Notes: a model not told the origin generated them from the letters alone. A stretch of 20,282 bases of DNA from an uncultured Eubacteriales bacterium (GCA_934486705.1 CAKSQS010000045.1:1-20282), one strand, 5' to 3'. Shown: positions 1 through 8,147, counted from the stretch's first letter. Made by a program: numbers and translations.

Positions 1-26
1 CCCGCCAATACCACCCCAGTGCCCTT

Positions 27-53
27 GAAAAATAGCTTTTTAAGCTATTTTTC
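27..53. terminator. AT-rich perfect hairpin, possible bidirectional terminator
   Basis: A perfect 12-bp inverted repeat (27-38 with 42-53) surrounds a TTT loop. The outer part of the stem is A-tract against T-tract, so on either strand the right arm ends in a run of five T. It could end galE transcription on the minus strand, about 120 nt past the galE stop, or a plus-strand gene lying left of the window. Two plus-strand frames that are open at the window edge stop at 26-28 and 33-35, which fits a gene end but does not prove one. The core is weak in GC, so function is uncertain. Confidence 0.4.
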
Positions 54-100
54 GCTTACAAGGTGTTTTTCCGCCGCGCAGGCATGGGAAAAACGGAGAT

Positions 101-163
101 GCGGCGTGAACGCCGCAAAAATAGACTTTGGGGTTTATCGACAGACTGAAAGGACCGTCTGTC
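101..163. other. Two hairpins downstream of galE
   Basis: Two perfect stems lie between the galE stop and the AT-rich hairpin: 101-106 with 111-116 (six GC pairs, TGAA loop) and 140-146 with 157-163 (seven pairs, 10-nt loop). Neither is followed by a T-run on the minus strand, so they are not classic intrinsic terminators. They may stabilise the 3' end of the galE message. I see no gene in 1-169. Confidence 0.3.
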
Positions 164-169
164 CGTGCT

Positions 170-1183
170 TTATTTTTCAAAGCCGTTGGGGTTGTTTTTC
201 TGCCAACGCCAGGTGTCCTCGCACATTTCTTCAATGCCGTACTTCGCGGTCCAGCCGAGAACCTTTTTAGCCTTGTCGGCGTTTGCGTAAACCTCGTCGG
301 GGTCGCCGGGGCGGCGCGGGTCTATAACGTAAGGCACGTCAACGCCTGTTGCCTTAACAAATGCGTCGCGCAGCTGTAAAACGCTCGTGCCGTTGCCTGT
401 GCCGAGGTTGAACGCCTCGCAGCCCTTATTTTTAAGCGCCCAGTCTATCGCCTTAACGTGACCGAGAGCCAGATCCACAACGTGTATATAATCGCGCACG
501 CCTGTGCCGTCCACCGTTTTATAGTCGTTGCCGAAAACGTGCAGCTTTTCAAGCTTGCCTACCGCAACCTGCGAAATGTAGGGCATAAGGTTATTCGGTA
601 TACCCTTGGGGTCTTCGCCTATAAGTCCGCTCTTGTGCGCGCCTATCGGGTTAAAGTAACGCAGCAGCGCCACGCACCAGTCCTTATCGGCAACATATAA
701 ATCCGAAAGAATATGCTCTATAAACAGCTTTGTTCTGCCATAGGGGTTTATAGCGCCGAGCGGCATACCCTCAACCAACGGCATTTCGGTAGCAACGCCG
801 TAAACGGTGGCAGAGGAAGAAAATACAATTTTCTTTACGCCGAACTCGTTCATGGTTTCAAGCAAAACTATTGTGTTTATAAGGTTATTATCGTAGTACA
901 TAATAGGCTCGCGCACCGATTCGCCTACGGCTTTAAGCCCGGCGAAATGGATTACCGCCTCAATATCGTTTTCGGTGAAGATTTTGCGGAGGGCTTCCCT
1001 GTTGCGAACGTCTTCCTTATAAAATTTAACTGCTTTTCCCGTTATTTTTTCAACACGGGAAAGGGATTCGCTGCTGCTGTTATCAAGGTTATCCACCACA
1101 ACAACATCGTACCCCGCGTTAAGCATTTCAACGCAGGTATGGCTGCCGATAAACCCGGCGCCGCCGGTTATCAAGATTGACAT
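170..1183 (-). CDS. galE: UDP-glucose 4-epimerase
   Basis: Interconverts UDP-glucose and UDP-galactose in the cytoplasm using bound NAD, for the Leloir pathway and for sugar supply to envelope polysaccharides. The 337-residue product has the usual family length (about 338). The Rossmann NAD-binding motif TGGAGFIGSH is at residues 6-15, the catalytic serine lies in FSSSATVYG (about S124), and the YxxxK pair is Y148/K152 in NPYGRTK. The start is set at the ATG at 1183 because a strong GGAGGT Shine-Dalgarno lies 7-8 nt upstream; a TTG at 1198 in the same frame sits inside that site and is unlikely. It follows citrate synthase on the same strand but has its own promoter in the gap. Specificity beyond the GalE group (for example UDP-GlcNAc) cannot be read from sequence alone. 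Confidence 0.95.
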   Translation of the reverse strand: MSILITGGAGFIGSHTCVEMLNAGYDVVVVDNLDNSSSESLSRVEKITGKAVKFYKEDVRNREALRKIFTENDIEAVIHFAGLKAVGESVREPIMYYDNNLINTIVLLETMNEFGVKKIVFSSSATVYGVATEMPLVEGMPLGAINPYGRTKLFIEHILSDLYVADKDWCVALLRYFNPIGAHKSGLIGEDPKGIPNNLMPYISQVAVGKLEKLHVFGNDYKTVDGTGVRDYIHVVDLALGHVKAIDWALKNKGCEAFNLGTGNGTSVLQLRDAFVKATGVDVPYVIDPRRPGDPDEVYANADKAKKVLGWTAKYGIEEMCEDTWRWQKNNPNGFEK

Positions 1184-1218
1184 AACGGTTACCTCCAAAT
1201 AAGTATTTGCCTCAAATA

Positions 1219-1247
1219 ATAATATAGCAAACTGTGCGATTTGTCAA
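1219..1247 (-). promoter_or_regulatory. Housekeeping sigma promoter of galE
   Basis: On the minus strand, TTGACA (1242-1247) and TATTAT (1219-1224) are separated by exactly 17 nt. The start point would be near 1212, giving a leader of about 29 nt with the Shine-Dalgarno inside it. The -35 box lies four bases past the citrate synthase stop codon, so galE can be transcribed separately from citrate synthase. Confidence 0.8.
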
Positions 1248-1250
1248 GTA

Positions 1251-2639
1251 TTAAAGCCCGTTTTTCCGCTCACTTAAGGGTAAATATTCGCGGTGCGGCT
1301 GAACGCTCATATAAGCCGGGCGGATAATCTTTCCGGCATTCAGCAGCTCTTCTATTCTGTGGGCGCTCCAGCCTGCTATACGCGCTATTGCGAAAAGCGG
1401 GGTGTAAAGCTCGTGCGGCAGCCCCAACATATCGTAAACAAAGCCGCTGTAAAAGTCTACGTTTACGCTGACTCCCTTATACATTTTTCGCTCTCCCGCT
1501 ATTATTTCGGGGGCGAGCCTTTCAACGGCGGAATAGAGCGCGTATTCGCGGTCAAGCCCCTTTTCCTCGGAAAGCGACTTTACAAAGCCCTTGAAAACCT
1601 CGGCACGCGGGTCGGAAACCGAATATACCGCGTGACCCACGCCGTAAATAAGCCCTGCTTTATCAAACGCCTCTTTGTGGAGTATCTTTTTAAGATAAGC
1701 GGATATTTCCTCCTCGTCGTTCCAGTCGTGCACGTTTTCCTTTATATCGTTGAACATAGCGCAGACCTTTATATTTGCCCCGCCGTGCTTAGGCCCTTTA
1801 AGCGAGCCGAGCGCCGCGGCGATTGCGGAGTAGGTGTCCGTTCCCGAAGAAGACACAACGTGGGTGGTAAAAGTGGAGTTGTTACCGCCGCCGTGCTCTG
1901 CGTGCAGCACCAATGCCGCGTCAAGCACCTTTGCTTCAAGCGGGGTGTATTTTCCGTCAATTCTGAGCATATAGAGAATATTTTCGGCGGTTGAAAGCTC
2001 CGCGCGCGGCTCGTGAATGAAAAAGCTGTTGCTGCCGCGCAGATAATAGTCGTACGAGTGGTAGCCGTATACCGAAAGCAGCGGAAATCTTGCAATAAGC
2101 TGTAAGCACTGGCGCAATACGTTCGGAATAGAGGTGTCCTCGGCGTTTGTATCGTAAGAATAAAGGGTTAAAACGCTGCGCGCCAATGAGTTCATCATAT
2201 TAGCGGAGGGCGCTTTCATAATAATATCCCTTACAAACGAGCCCGGCAGGGTGCGGTAGGATGACAGCAGGGAACAGAAGTCTTTCAGCTGCTTTGCGTT
2301 AGGCAGGCTTGCAAAAAGCAAAAGATACACTATCTCTTCAAAGCCGAAACGCCCGTCCTTTATAAAGCCGGCGACCAGCTGCTCAACATCGTAGCCCCTG
2401 TAATAAAGCTTGCCGCGGCAGGGTATTTCCTCGCCGTTTACAACTTTTTTTGAGACTATTTCGGATATTTCGGTAAGCCCCGTAAGCACGCCCTTACCGT
2501 TTAAGTCTCGCAGCCCCCTGTTAACCTTATGCTCAATATATAACTGCGGCTCAATGCGGCAGTTATCGGTGCAGAGGGACGAATATTTAAGTATTTCGGG
2601 AGTTATATCGTTACCCGCGTAGCCGTTATTTCCGCTCAT
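1251..2639 (-). CDS. Citrate synthase (clostridial long form)
   Basis: Condenses oxaloacetate with acetyl-CoA to citrate; in anaerobes of this kind this mainly feeds glutamate synthesis. The product has 462 residues, longer than the roughly 370-residue Bacillus enzymes because of an N-terminal extension of about 60-80 residues, as in the clostridial citrate/2-methylcitrate synthase group. The catalytic triad is visible: H285 in LKGPKHGGAN, H336 in GVGHAVY followed by DPRAEVF, and D395 in NVDFYSG. HAEHGGGN (246-253) supplies the oxaloacetate-binding histidine. The ATG at 2639 has an AAGGAAG Shine-Dalgarno about 8 nt upstream. No aconitase or isocitrate dehydrogenase gene lies beside it. Use of propionyl-CoA (methylcitrate synthase) cannot be excluded. 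It is the Si-type family, unrelated to clostridial Re-citrate synthase. Confidence 0.93.
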   Translation of the reverse strand: MSGNNGYAGNDITPEILKYSSLCTDNCRIEPQLYIEHKVNRGLRDLNGKGVLTGLTEISEIVSKKVVNGEEIPCRGKLYYRGYDVEQLVAGFIKDGRFGFEEIVYLLLFASLPNAKQLKDFCSLLSSYRTLPGSFVRDIIMKAPSANMMNSLARSVLTLYSYDTNAEDTSIPNVLRQCLQLIARFPLLSVYGYHSYDYYLRGSNSFFIHEPRAELSTAENILYMLRIDGKYTPLEAKVLDAALVLHAEHGGGNNSTFTTHVVSSSGTDTYSAIAAALGSLKGPKHGGANIKVCAMFNDIKENVHDWNDEEEISAYLKKILHKEAFDKAGLIYGVGHAVYSVSDPRAEVFKGFVKSLSEEKGLDREYALYSAVERLAPEIIAGERKMYKGVSVNVDFYSGFVYDMLGLPHELYTPLFAIARIAGWSAHRIEELLNAGKIIRPAYMSVQPHREYLPLSERKNGL

Positions 2640-2672
2640 ATAATCACTTCCTTAATTAAATTTCACCTTTAT

Positions 2673-2681
2673 ATTTTACCA
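2673..2681 (-). promoter_or_regulatory. Candidate extended -10 promoter of citrate synthase
   Basis: On the minus strand TGG directly precedes TAAAAT (-10 at 2673-2678), an extended -10 form. No good -35 box lies at 16-18 nt, so the call rests on the extended -10 and the AT-rich upstream DNA. The leader would be about 30 nt. Confidence 0.4.
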
Positions 2682-2763
2682 TAAAATGCCGAAATAAATT
2701 TGAACCGACTGTTAATTTTAAAATTTTGATTTTTTAAGAAAAAATGAATTTTTAAAAAAAGTG

Positions 2764-2792
2764 ATGACATAGCAATTAAATAATGGTATAAT
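2764..2792 (+). promoter_or_regulatory. Promoter of polA and the following operon
   Basis: ATGACA (2764-2769) and TATAAT (2787-2792) are 17 nt apart, and TGG just before the -10 gives an extended -10. The AT-rich tract lies directly upstream. The start point would be near 2799, leaving a leader of about 26 nt. No other convincing promoter is seen before the PBP2 gene ends, so it may drive ten kilobases. Confidence 0.75.
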
Positions 2793-2819
2793 AATTCCAT
2801 ATATGTAAAAGGGGGAAGT

Positions 2820-2828
2820 ATGCCTTGA
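2820..2828 (+). other. Two-codon ORF overlapping the polA start
   Basis: An ATG at 2820, one frame off polA, reads Met-Pro and stops at a TGA (2826-2828) that overlaps the polA TTG start as TTGA. The G-run at 2811-2815 is 4 nt from this ATG and 9 nt from the TTG, so either could be used. It may be chance, or a minimal upstream ORF that couples or limits polA initiation. Confidence 0.3.
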
Positions 2829-5353
2829 AGCTGCTTGCGATTGACGGCAACAGTATTATAAACCGTGCGTTTTACGGGATAAAGCTGCTCACCGCAAAGG
2901 ACGGCACTTACACAAACGCGGTGTACGGCTTTATAAATATATTGAACCGATTAACAGAGCTTGAAAAGCCCGAGGGCGTAGCGGTGGCTTTCGACCTTAA
3001 AGCCCCAACCTTCCGCCATAAAAAATATGCTGACTATAAAGCGGGCAGAAAGGGTATGCCAGAAGAACTGGCGCAGCAAATGCCGATAATGAAGGAGTGG
3101 CTTACCTTAGCGGGCTATACCTGCGTAGAGTGCGAGACCTACGAGGCGGACGATATTTTAGGCACGCTTGCCGCCCTTTGCGAAAAGAGCGGGGACGAGT
3201 GCGTTATAGCCACGGGCGACCGCGATTCATTACAGCTGGTTTCAGATACCACAAGGGTTTTGCTTGCCGCAACCAAAATGGGCAAGCCCGAAATTATAAA
3301 TTACGATAAAGCGGCGCTTTTTGAGCGCTACGGGCTCACCCCGCCCGAGATGATAGAGCTTAAAAGCCTTATGGGGGATTCGTCCGATAATATTCCCGGT
3401 GTGGCGGGCGTGGGCGAAAAGACCGCGTCCGACCTTATAACCCGCTTTCACAACATAGATAATATTTACGAAAGCCTTGAAACGCTTGATATTAAGGAGA
3501 GCGTGCGCAAAAAGTTAGAGGCGGGGCGCGAGAGCGCGTATTTAAGCCGCGAGCTCGGCACTATTTGCCGCGAAGCCCCCATAAATACCGATATTTCGCA
3601 CTATAAAATAAAACCGCGGAACGACGCGGAATTAGCGCGGCTTATGACGCGGCTCGAATTTTTCAAGCTTATGGAAAAAATGGGGCTGAAGCCAGATAAT
3701 TCGGGTATGCAGTTAAGCCTTGATATATCGGATAAAAAAAGCTTTAAATTCATAAAAAACGCCGATATTAAGGGGAAGGCGGATATATATATTGCGGACG
3801 GAGAAATCGCGGCGGTATCGGGCGATACGGTCACGGTTATTTCCGACAGCGGGCTTGAAAAGCTGCTTAAAGACAGCGGCATAAAAAAGCGTGTGCACGA
3901 CTTTAAAAATTTAAGCAAGAAGTACCCCGATATTGTGGGCGTGTGCTTTGATACAATGCTGGCGGCGTATCTTTGCAATCCGTCGGCTTCCTCCTATGCG
4001 ACCGACAGAATAATTGCCGAATACGCGCCCTATGAGCCTGAAATTGAGGGCGAAACGGATGAATTTATTAAAAACGCCTGCCTTTTCTCGCTTGCTTGCG
4101 ATACGCTAAAAAACGAGCTTGAAAAAACAGGGCAAAAAAAGCTTTTTGATGAAATTGAACTGCCGCTGGCAAGGGTGCTCGGCGAAATGGAGCTTTGCGG
4201 CTTTTCGGCGGACGTAAACGGGCTTAAAGCCTTATCAAGCGAGCTTGATACCCGCATAAAATCGCTTGAAAGCGAAATATATTCGCTTGTGGGGTATGAG
4301 TTTAACTTAAATTCCCCCAAACAGTTGGGCGCAGCGCTTTTTGAAAAGTTAGGGCTGCCCGCCAAAAAGAAGACCAAAAGCGGGTACAGCACGGGCGCAG
4401 AGGTGCTCGAAAGCCTTAAAAACGAGCACCCTGCGGTATCGCTGCTGCTTAACTACCGTCAGCTTGCCAAGCTTAAATCCACCTATGCCGACGGCTTGCA
4501 GGACTGCATAGCGGAGGACGGCAGAATACACTCCACCTTTAACCAAACAGAGGCGCGCACGGGCAGAATAAGCTCGCTTGAGCCGAACCTGCAAAACATT
4601 CCCGTAAGAACGGCGGAGGGCAGGCGGCTGCGCGAGTATTTTAACGCGCCCGCAGGCAGAGTTCTTTGCGACGCGGACTATTCGCAGATTGAGCTAAGGG
4701 TGCTTGCGAGTATGTCGGGGGACGCGAATATGATAAACGCTTTCGGCAGCGGAACGGATATTCACACCGTTACCGCCTCGCAGGTTTTCGGGCTGCCGCA
4801 GGATATGATAACCCCCGAGCTGCGCAGCCGCGCAAAGGCGGTTAATTTCGGCATTGTGTACGGCATAGGCGCGTTTTCGCTTTCAAAGGATATAGGCGTT
4901 ACAAGGGCTGAGGCGGACAGATACATTAAAAGCTATTTAGCGGCGTACCCCGGCGTTGCGGCGTATATGGAAAAAGCGATTGAGGACGCAAAGAAAAACG
5001 GCTACGTTACCACGCTTTACGGCAGGCGGCGCTATATACCCGAGCTTTCAAACTCAAACGGAAATATGCGGGCTTTCGGTGAGCGGGTTGCAAGAAACGC
5101 GCCGATACAAGGCACGGCGGCGGATATTATAAAAATAGCTATGATAAAGGTATCGCGCAGCTTAAAAGACGAATTTCCCACGGCAAGGCTTATTTTGCAG
5201 GTACACGACGAGCTGATTGTGGAGTGCGACGAAAAGGACGCCGAGGGCGTTTGCACGCTGCTTGAAAGAGAAATGGAAAACGCCGCCGATTTAGCGGTAA
5301 GGCTTACCGCCGAGGCGCATTTTGGAAAAACTTGGTTAGAGGCGAAGGCTTAA
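2825..5353 (+). CDS. polA: DNA polymerase I, proofreading-deficient type
   Basis: Fills gaps in repair and replaces RNA primers on Okazaki fragments. The product has 842 residues, slightly short for the family. Residues 1 to about 290 form the 5'-3' exonuclease, with the N-terminal KLLAIDGNS, the acidic YEADD and the helix-hairpin-helix region after GDSSDNIPG. About 290-450 is the 3'-5' exonuclease fold, but the DxE, NxxxFD and YxxxD metal-ligand motifs are missing, as in Bacillus enzymes, so proofreading is probably absent. About 450-842 is the polymerase, with motif A DYSQIELRV (D618), motif B RSRAKAVNFGIVYG and motif C QVHDELIVE (D795). The start is a TTG: it gives the family N-terminus and follows a G-rich Shine-Dalgarno, while the nearby ATG is out of frame. 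The stop abuts the next start with no gap. Confidence 0.96.
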   Translation: MKLLAIDGNSIINRAFYGIKLLTAKDGTYTNAVYGFINILNRLTELEKPEGVAVAFDLKAPTFRHKKYADYKAGRKGMPEELAQQMPIMKEWLTLAGYTCVECETYEADDILGTLAALCEKSGDECVIATGDRDSLQLVSDTTRVLLAATKMGKPEIINYDKAALFERYGLTPPEMIELKSLMGDSSDNIPGVAGVGEKTASDLITRFHNIDNIYESLETLDIKESVRKKLEAGRESAYLSRELGTICREAPINTDISHYKIKPRNDAELARLMTRLEFFKLMEKMGLKPDNSGMQLSLDISDKKSFKFIKNADIKGKADIYIADGEIAAVSGDTVTVISDSGLEKLLKDSGIKKRVHDFKNLSKKYPDIVGVCFDTMLAAYLCNPSASSYATDRIIAEYAPYEPEIEGETDEFIKNACLFSLACDTLKNELEKTGQKKLFDEIELPLARVLGEMELCGFSADVNGLKALSSELDTRIKSLESEIYSLVGYEFNLNSPKQLGAALFEKLGLPAKKKTKSGYSTGAEVLESLKNEHPAVSLLLNYRQLAKLKSTYADGLQDCIAEDGRIHSTFNQTEARTGRISSLEPNLQNIPVRTAEGRRLREYFNAPAGRVLCDADYSQIELRVLASMSGDANMINAFGSGTDIHTVTASQVFGLPQDMITPELRSRAKAVNFGIVYGIGAFSLSKDIGVTRAEADRYIKSYLAAYPGVAAYMEKAIEDAKKNGYVTTLYGRRRYIPELSNSNGNMRAFGERVARNAPIQGTAADIIKIAMIKVSRSLKDEFPTARLILQVHDELIVECDEKDAEGVCTLLEREMENAADLAVRLTAEAHFGKTWLEAKA

Positions 5354-6199
5354 ATGAAGGTTTTATTCGTTTGCACGGGCAACACCTGCCGCAGCCCTAT
5401 GGCAGAGGGGTATCTACGCTCAAAGCAGCTGCCCGGCGTTACCGTGGAGAGCCGCGGTCTTGCGGCGAACGGCGCGGGGGTAAGCGCTAATTCACGCATT
5501 GCCTGCGCGGAAAAGGGAATAGATATAAGCGGGCATATATCAAGGCAGATAACCGCAGAGGATATAACGGCGGCAGATAAAATTATATGCCTTTCCCCCT
5601 CGCATAAAGCGGCGCTTTTAAGCGCGGGAGTGCAGGGCGGAAAGCTGTATTTATTGGGCGGCGGCATTTCCGACCCATACGGCGGGGATATTGAAATTTA
5701 CAGAAAGTGCCGTGATGAAATATTCGCGGCGATTGATAAGCTGATAGCCGACGGCTTTTTTGCCGATTTTAAAATATTATCTATGGAGCAGCGCCACACG
5801 GCAGCTGTGGCAAAGCTTGAAAAGGACTGCTTTTCAGAACCCTGGAGTAATGATAGCATACGCGAGGCGGCAGAGCACGGCACGGAATTTTTCGTTGCCG
5901 AAAACGCGGAGCATCTGCTCGGCTACATAGGCATAAAGCCGGTGCTTGACGAGGGGTATATTACCAACGTGGCGGTTTTTCCGCAGTACCGCAAAAAGGG
6001 TGTTGCCACCGCGCTTATAAAGCGGGTGTTTGAGCTGGCGCAGGAAAAAAAGCTTGCATTTGTAAGCCTTGAGGTGCGGGTATCGAACAGCAATGCAATA
6101 GCCCTTTATGAAAAAGCAGGCTTTAAGGAAGAGGGACGGCGGAAAAACTTTTACCGCAACCCGCGCGAGGACGCGCTTATTATGACAAAGAGGTTTTAA
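5354..6199 (+). CDS. Protein-arginine phosphatase (YwlE-like) fused to RimI acetyltransferase
   Basis: One 281-residue reading frame holds two complete enzymes. Residues 1 to about 136 are a low-molecular-weight phosphatase: P-loop CTGNTCRS (C7, R13) and the general-acid loop DPYGG (D107). Threonine at position 11 matches the residue that gives YwlE its phosphoarginine preference, where tyrosine phosphatases usually have a bulky residue, so arginine phosphatase is the better reading. Residues about 139-281 are a GNAT domain of RimI type: SEPWS near 161-165, the acetyl-CoA loop QYRKKGVA (211-218), and NAIALYEKAGF followed by DALIMT. RimI acetylates the N-terminus of ribosomal protein S18. An internal Met144 has no Shine-Dalgarno, so separate translation looks unlikely. 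The gene starts immediately after the polA stop and precedes tsaD, the usual neighbour of rimI; tsaB and tsaE are absent here. Confidence 0.88.
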   Translation: MKVLFVCTGNTCRSPMAEGYLRSKQLPGVTVESRGLAANGAGVSANSRIACAEKGIDISGHISRQITAEDITAADKIICLSPSHKAALLSAGVQGGKLYLLGGGISDPYGGDIEIYRKCRDEIFAAIDKLIADGFFADFKILSMEQRHTAAVAKLEKDCFSEPWSNDSIREAAEHGTEFFVAENAEHLLGYIGIKPVLDEGYITNVAVFPQYRKKGVATALIKRVFELAQEKKLAFVSLEVRVSNSNAIALYEKAGFKEEGRRKNFYRNPREDALIMTKRF

Positions 6200-6206
6200 T
6201 TCTTTT

Positions 6207-7214
6207 ATGAAGATATTAGCTATTGAAAGCTCCTGTGATGAAACCGCCGCGGCGGTCACCGAGGGGCGGGAAGTTCTTTCAAATATAGTAGCTACGCAAA
6301 TAGCCGAGCATAAAATTTACGGCGGCGTTGTGCCCGAAATCGCATCAAGGCGGCATACCGAGGCTATATCCGCCGTGGCAGACGAGGCGCTGAAAGCGGC
6401 GAATATAGGGTATAATGATATTGGCGCGGTGGCGGTCACCTTTGCCCCGGGGCTTATAGGGGCGCTGCTTGTGGGCGTGAATTTTGCAAAGGGGCTTGCA
6501 ATGGCGCTTGGTAAACCGCTGATACCCGTGCACCATTTGCGCTCGCACATAGCGGCGAATTACATTTCGCACCCCGAACTTAAGCCCCCGTTTCTTTGCC
6601 TTTTGGTATCGGGCGGGAACACGGTTTTAGCAGAGGTTACCGATTATACAAAGTTTAAAATAATAGGCGAAACGCAGGATGACGCGGCGGGCGAGTGCAT
6701 GGATAAAGCGGCGCGCTGCTTAGGGCTTTCCTACCCCGGCGGCGTAAATCTTGATAAAACCGCTACCGTGGCGGATACCGAGAAATACCCCTTGCCACAC
6801 CCGCACGTTTCCACGGGCGAGTTTGATTTCAGCTTTTCGGGGCTTAAAACCGCAGTTATGAACCTGGTAAACAACACCTCGCAAAAGGGCGGGGAAATAG
6901 ATGTTCCCGTGCTTTGCGCCACGGTAAGGCAGCGGGTGTGCGATATGCTGATATCGGCAACGCTTGCCGCAGCCGAGAAAACAGGCTTTAAAACCATAGC
7001 GGTTGCGGGCGGCGTTTCGGCAAACAGCGAGCTGCGCGCAAAGCTTAAAGCGGAATGTGAAAAAAAGGGGCTTACACTTTATTACCCCGAGCTTAAATAT
7101 TGCGGCGATAATGCGGCAATGGTGGGCGTGCAGGCGTATTACGAATTTAAGGACGGCAATACTGCGGGAGCGGAATTAAACGCCGCCGCCACTATGCCGA
7201 TAAATTACAGATAA
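6207..7214 (+). CDS. tsaD: tRNA N6-threonylcarbamoyladenosine (t6A37) transferase subunit
   Basis: Transfers the threonylcarbamoyl group from threonylcarbamoyl-AMP to A37 of ANN-decoding tRNAs, together with TsaB and TsaE, which are not encoded in this window. The 335-residue length is normal. The ASKHA-fold motifs are present: the N-terminal IESSCDETAAA, metal ligands H110 and H114 in HHLRSHIAAN, D301 in YCGDNAAM, plus QDDAAGE, FDFSFSGLKTA and GGVSANSELR. The loop usually written SGGHT reads SGGNT here (N138), and the motif usually HxxGH reads HLRSH. The ATG at 6207 is 7 nt past the stop of the preceding gene, with an AGAGG site at the end of that gene. The adjacent RimI domain fits the common rimI-tsaD pairing. 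Confidence 0.95.
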   Translation: MKILAIESSCDETAAAVTEGREVLSNIVATQIAEHKIYGGVVPEIASRRHTEAISAVADEALKAANIGYNDIGAVAVTFAPGLIGALLVGVNFAKGLAMALGKPLIPVHHLRSHIAANYISHPELKPPFLCLLVSGGNTVLAEVTDYTKFKIIGETQDDAAGECMDKAARCLGLSYPGGVNLDKTATVADTEKYPLPHPHVSTGEFDFSFSGLKTAVMNLVNNTSQKGGEIDVPVLCATVRQRVCDMLISATLAAAEKTGFKTIAVAGGVSANSELRAKLKAECEKKGLTLYYPELKYCGDNAAMVGVQAYYEFKDGNTAGAELNAAATMPINYR

Positions 7215-7232
7215 AAGGAGCTTTGTTTATTT

Positions 7233-8123
7233 ATGGGAAAAACACTTCTTATAGTCAACCCCTGCTCGGGCAAGGCTAAAATGAAAACCGAGCTTTTAAA
7301 TGTTGTGAACATACTCTCGGCCGACGGCTCGCTTGTCACCGTTTACCCCACAAAGGCGCGGGGCGACGCTACCGAGTTTGCAGCCACCGTAAAAGAAAAC
7401 GAGTATGAAAAAATAGTGGTCTGCGGCGGCGACGGCACTTTAAACGAGGTAATAACGGGAATTATGCGGTCGGGCATACAGTGTACCCTCGGTTATATTC
7501 CCTCGGGCACGCTTAACGAGTGGTCCTCGGGGCTGCACATTGCGCGCAGCATTAAAAGAGCGGCGGAGGATATTACCACAGGCAAAAAAATACGCCTTGA
7601 TATAGGCAAATTCGGGGATAAATATTTCTCATACACCGCGTCCTTCGGCGCGTTTACCGACGCTTCGTATTCCGCTCCGCAGGATGTTAAAAACGTGTTA
7701 GGTCAGGCGGCTTACTTTTTTGAGGGGATAAAAAGTCTCGGAAACATAAAGCCCATTCACCTGAAATTCAAGACAGATACCTACGAAACAGAGGGCAATT
7801 TTCTTTTCGGCGCGGTTTCAAATTCAATGTCGGTTGGCGGCATAGTAAAGTTCGATCAGTCTGCCGTAAAGCTGAACGACGGCGAGTTTGAGGTGCTGCT
7901 TATACGCAATCCCGATAATATTTTAAAGCTACAGCCGATAATAGACGGTATTTTGAAAAAGGACTTAAACCGCGAGGGCATAGAGTTCTTCACCGCGAAA
8001 AACGTTACGGTAACGGGCGGCGAGGGAATTTCCTGGACGCTTGACGGCGAGTATGCCGCGGGCAGTGAGGAAGTAAGCATTACCAACCTGCACAACGCAA
8101 TAGAGCTTATAGTTCCGCAATAA
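7233..8123 (+). CDS. Diacylglycerol/lipid kinase (DagK/YegS family)
   Basis: Predicted to phosphorylate diacylglycerol, or a related lipid, with ATP at the membrane face, returning diacylglycerol released by envelope polymer synthesis to the phosphatidate pool. The 296-residue protein shows the family motifs: N-terminal LLIVNPCSGKAK, nucleotide-binding CGGDGTLNEV and IPSGTLNEW (usually GTxND), and a C-terminal TLDGE. The ATG at 7233 is preceded by AAGGAG with a fairly long 12-nt spacing; no better in-frame start is seen. It is 18 nt after tsaD and 24 nt before mreB, so it is probably co-transcribed with both. The exact lipid cannot be fixed from sequence: Bacillus DgkB handles diacylglycerol, but other family members use different lipids. 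Confidence 0.85.
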   Translation: MGKTLLIVNPCSGKAKMKTELLNVVNILSADGSLVTVYPTKARGDATEFAATVKENEYEKIVVCGGDGTLNEVITGIMRSGIQCTLGYIPSGTLNEWSSGLHIARSIKRAAEDITTGKKIRLDIGKFGDKYFSYTASFGAFTDASYSAPQDVKNVLGQAAYFFEGIKSLGNIKPIHLKFKTDTYETEGNFLFGAVSNSMSVGGIVKFDQSAVKLNDGEFEVLLIRNPDNILKLQPIIDGILKKDLNREGIEFFTAKNVTVTGGEGISWTLDGEYAAGSEEVSITNLHNAIELIVPQ

Positions 8124-8147
8124 TAAAGATTTTAAGGGAGTTTTGAT

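Larger units (their letters stand above)
2640..2824. other. Divergent intergenic region with an AT-rich tract
   Basis: The region separates divergently transcribed citrate synthase and polA and carries a promoter for each. Between them, about 2700-2760 is almost pure A/T, with short A and T runs including a perfect 7-bp stem (2729-2735 with 2739-2745). It may act as an UP element for either promoter. I see no gene or clear operator. Confidence 0.5.

Noticed and set aside
19..270. Plus-strand open frame, open to the window's left edge
   Set aside because: It overlaps the 3' end of galE, has no ribosome site or recognisable domain, and runs through the hairpins at 27-53, 101-116 and 140-163.
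713..1180. 155-residue plus-strand frame opposite galE
   Set aside because: It is antisense to a clear galE and matches no family; long antisense frames are expected from the codon bias here.
1293..1994. 233-residue plus-strand frame opposite citrate synthase
   Set aside because: It is antisense to a gene with an intact catalytic triad and has no Shine-Dalgarno or domain.
3700..4180. Functional proofreading exonuclease in polA
   Set aside because: The region has the length of the exonuclease fold, but the three acidic metal-ligand motifs are not present.
5783..6199. Separate rimI gene starting at Met144 of the fusion
   Set aside because: No Shine-Dalgarno precedes this ATG, and the frame is continuous from the phosphatase with no stop.
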